The notes beneath the pieces were generated by a model. That model had not been told where the DNA came from, ran no database searches, and saw only the letters and a program-made list of their open reading frames with translations. A stretch of 64,000 nucleotides of DNA from Sisyra terminalis. Its lineage: Eukaryota; Arthropoda; Insecta; Neuroptera; Sisyridae. The stretch covers positions 28,228,001 through 28,292,000 of the forward strand of contig OY292276.1 of the NCBI GenBank assembly GCA_958496175.1. Reading direction: 5' to 3'. The position numbers and the translations under genes were made by a program. Positions 63,331 through 64,000 of the stretch are shown one piece after another (position 1 is the first letter of the stretch; every line of letters starts with the position of its first letter).

Positions 63331-63494
63331 CTAAAATAATTCATTTAAATATTAACTTTTTTAAAAAATATATATATTTTCTCCTTTGATAATAGGATTA
63401 TTTATGTAAAATATATTTTACCTTGTTCCGTGTAAACGGGAACTCCCGGGGGCGAATAAGGTGGGGGATTATCCGGACGAGAATTTTTACTCAT
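63038..63494 (-). CDS. BRI3: Brain protein I3 (BRI3) homologue, 2 exons, complete
   Basis: Exons 63494-63422 and 63330-63038 join in phase 1 (GAACAAG|GTAAAA ... ATTATTTTAG|TTCATA) to give 121 aa, against about 125 in vertebrate BRI3. The N-terminus is Pro/Tyr-rich (MSKNSRPDNPPPYSPPGVPV, with PPPY and PPGYYP motifs that could bind WW domains). The conserved C-terminal half reads IIIVGGCPACRVGILEDNYT, then a hydrophobic segment WLGILCAIFFFLPGILFCLL, then KRCSNCGAYFS. The paired CxxC motifs around one hydrophobic stretch recall LITAF-type zinc-binding membrane domains. The family localises to late endosomes/lysosomes; its biochemical role is unclear. The intron is 91 bp. Confidence 0.93.
63422..63494 (-). 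CDS. BRI3: BRI3 exon 1
   Basis: ATG at 63494-63492, 24 codons plus one base, Pro-rich. The stretch before the ATG (CTCAAA) is short of clear signals; this is the only in-frame Met of the exon. Confidence 0.88.
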
Positions 63495-64000
63495 TTTGAG
63501 TTAAAAATAATAGAATTGCAACAAAGAAAAAATAATAAACAAAAATTAGTACAATATTAAATGTATTAAATATGTCATTTTATTCTGCAGCTGACATGAC
63601 ATTTGAAACATTTTACCAACTTAAGGTAATCAAATAGTACTAAACTTAAATGGAAACGTCAGCATTCCCGACAATTATAATTAGGAATCTTATCTGAAAT
63701 AAATAGTTTCTTGATGTGTCAAAAGGTTACAGTTGGCCCTCTGAATATTTTGTCAAATACGACTATCAGTGTTAAGGGTGTGTGAGGGGTTTTCTCAAAA
63801 AAATTCCCTTGAAAATATTAATGATGTCGATAAAAGTATTTTATCTAAATATAAAGTAATTACAATTCCGTAAAATGTGTAATATAATTAAGCTTTGTAC
63901 ATAGAGTAATATTACATAAGTAATCTATGGTGTTTTTCATATACAATTGAAAATACCAACCCTGAATGTGAATATTTTGAGCAAAGCGAAGTGAATGGAA
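63495..64000. other. Upstream flank of BRI3, nothing recognised
   Basis: The BRI3 promoter is expected here. No TATA box, other gene or transposon end could be supported. Confidence 0.4.

Overview
The window is eukaryotic nuclear DNA, most likely from an insect. It is very A+T-rich (about 70-75% by eye). Its genes have GT-AG introns of 54-67 bp alongside one intron of about 48 kb, and its proteins match insect families. It is crowded with insect-type transposons: hAT, mariner, pogo/Tigger-like, TTAA-flanked elements, tRNA-derived SINEs, and decayed jockey-like and Penelope-like fragments. I cannot place the insect order. No prokaryotic genes, CRISPR arrays or operons are present.

Layout. (1) 78-681 (+) is the last coding exon of a PLP-dependent decarboxylase closest to insect Black (aspartate 1-decarboxylase). 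Its 5' exons lie left of the window. (2) 682-4589 is intergenic and holds an old repeat split by a hAT element that carries a smaller MITE. (3) 4590-56477 (-) is a complete six-exon gene for the type I regulatory subunit of cAMP-dependent protein kinase (Pka-R1, 380 aa). Exon 1 encodes the dimerization/docking domain and is separated from the rest by a 47,882-bp intron (8428-56309). (4) Inside that intron, on the opposite strand, lies a two-exon gene (41812-46262) for a 247-aa protein. It resembles the cysteine-rich N-terminal region of a transposon-associated protein family and has no nuclease domain here. (5) 58029-59969 (-) encodes a 646-aa single-pass membrane protein of the FAM234/ITFG3 family, with a small 5'UTR intron. 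(6) 63038-63494 (-) encodes a two-exon BRI3 (brain protein I3) homologue of 121 aa. The rest is non-coding, largely transposon-derived sequence.

The genes look functionally unrelated: beta-alanine synthesis, cAMP signalling, a membrane glycoprotein and a late-endosomal type membrane protein. The most unusual content is (a) the nested gene, (b) an apparently uncatalogued palindromic MITE family with three copies and 8-bp target duplications, (c) nested insertions (mariner > hAT > mini-mariner; old repeat > hAT > MITE; mariner > MITE), and (d) an isolated GC-rich island plus a candidate microexon in the giant Pka-R1 intron. I found no gene cluster that looks like a new multi-gene system.
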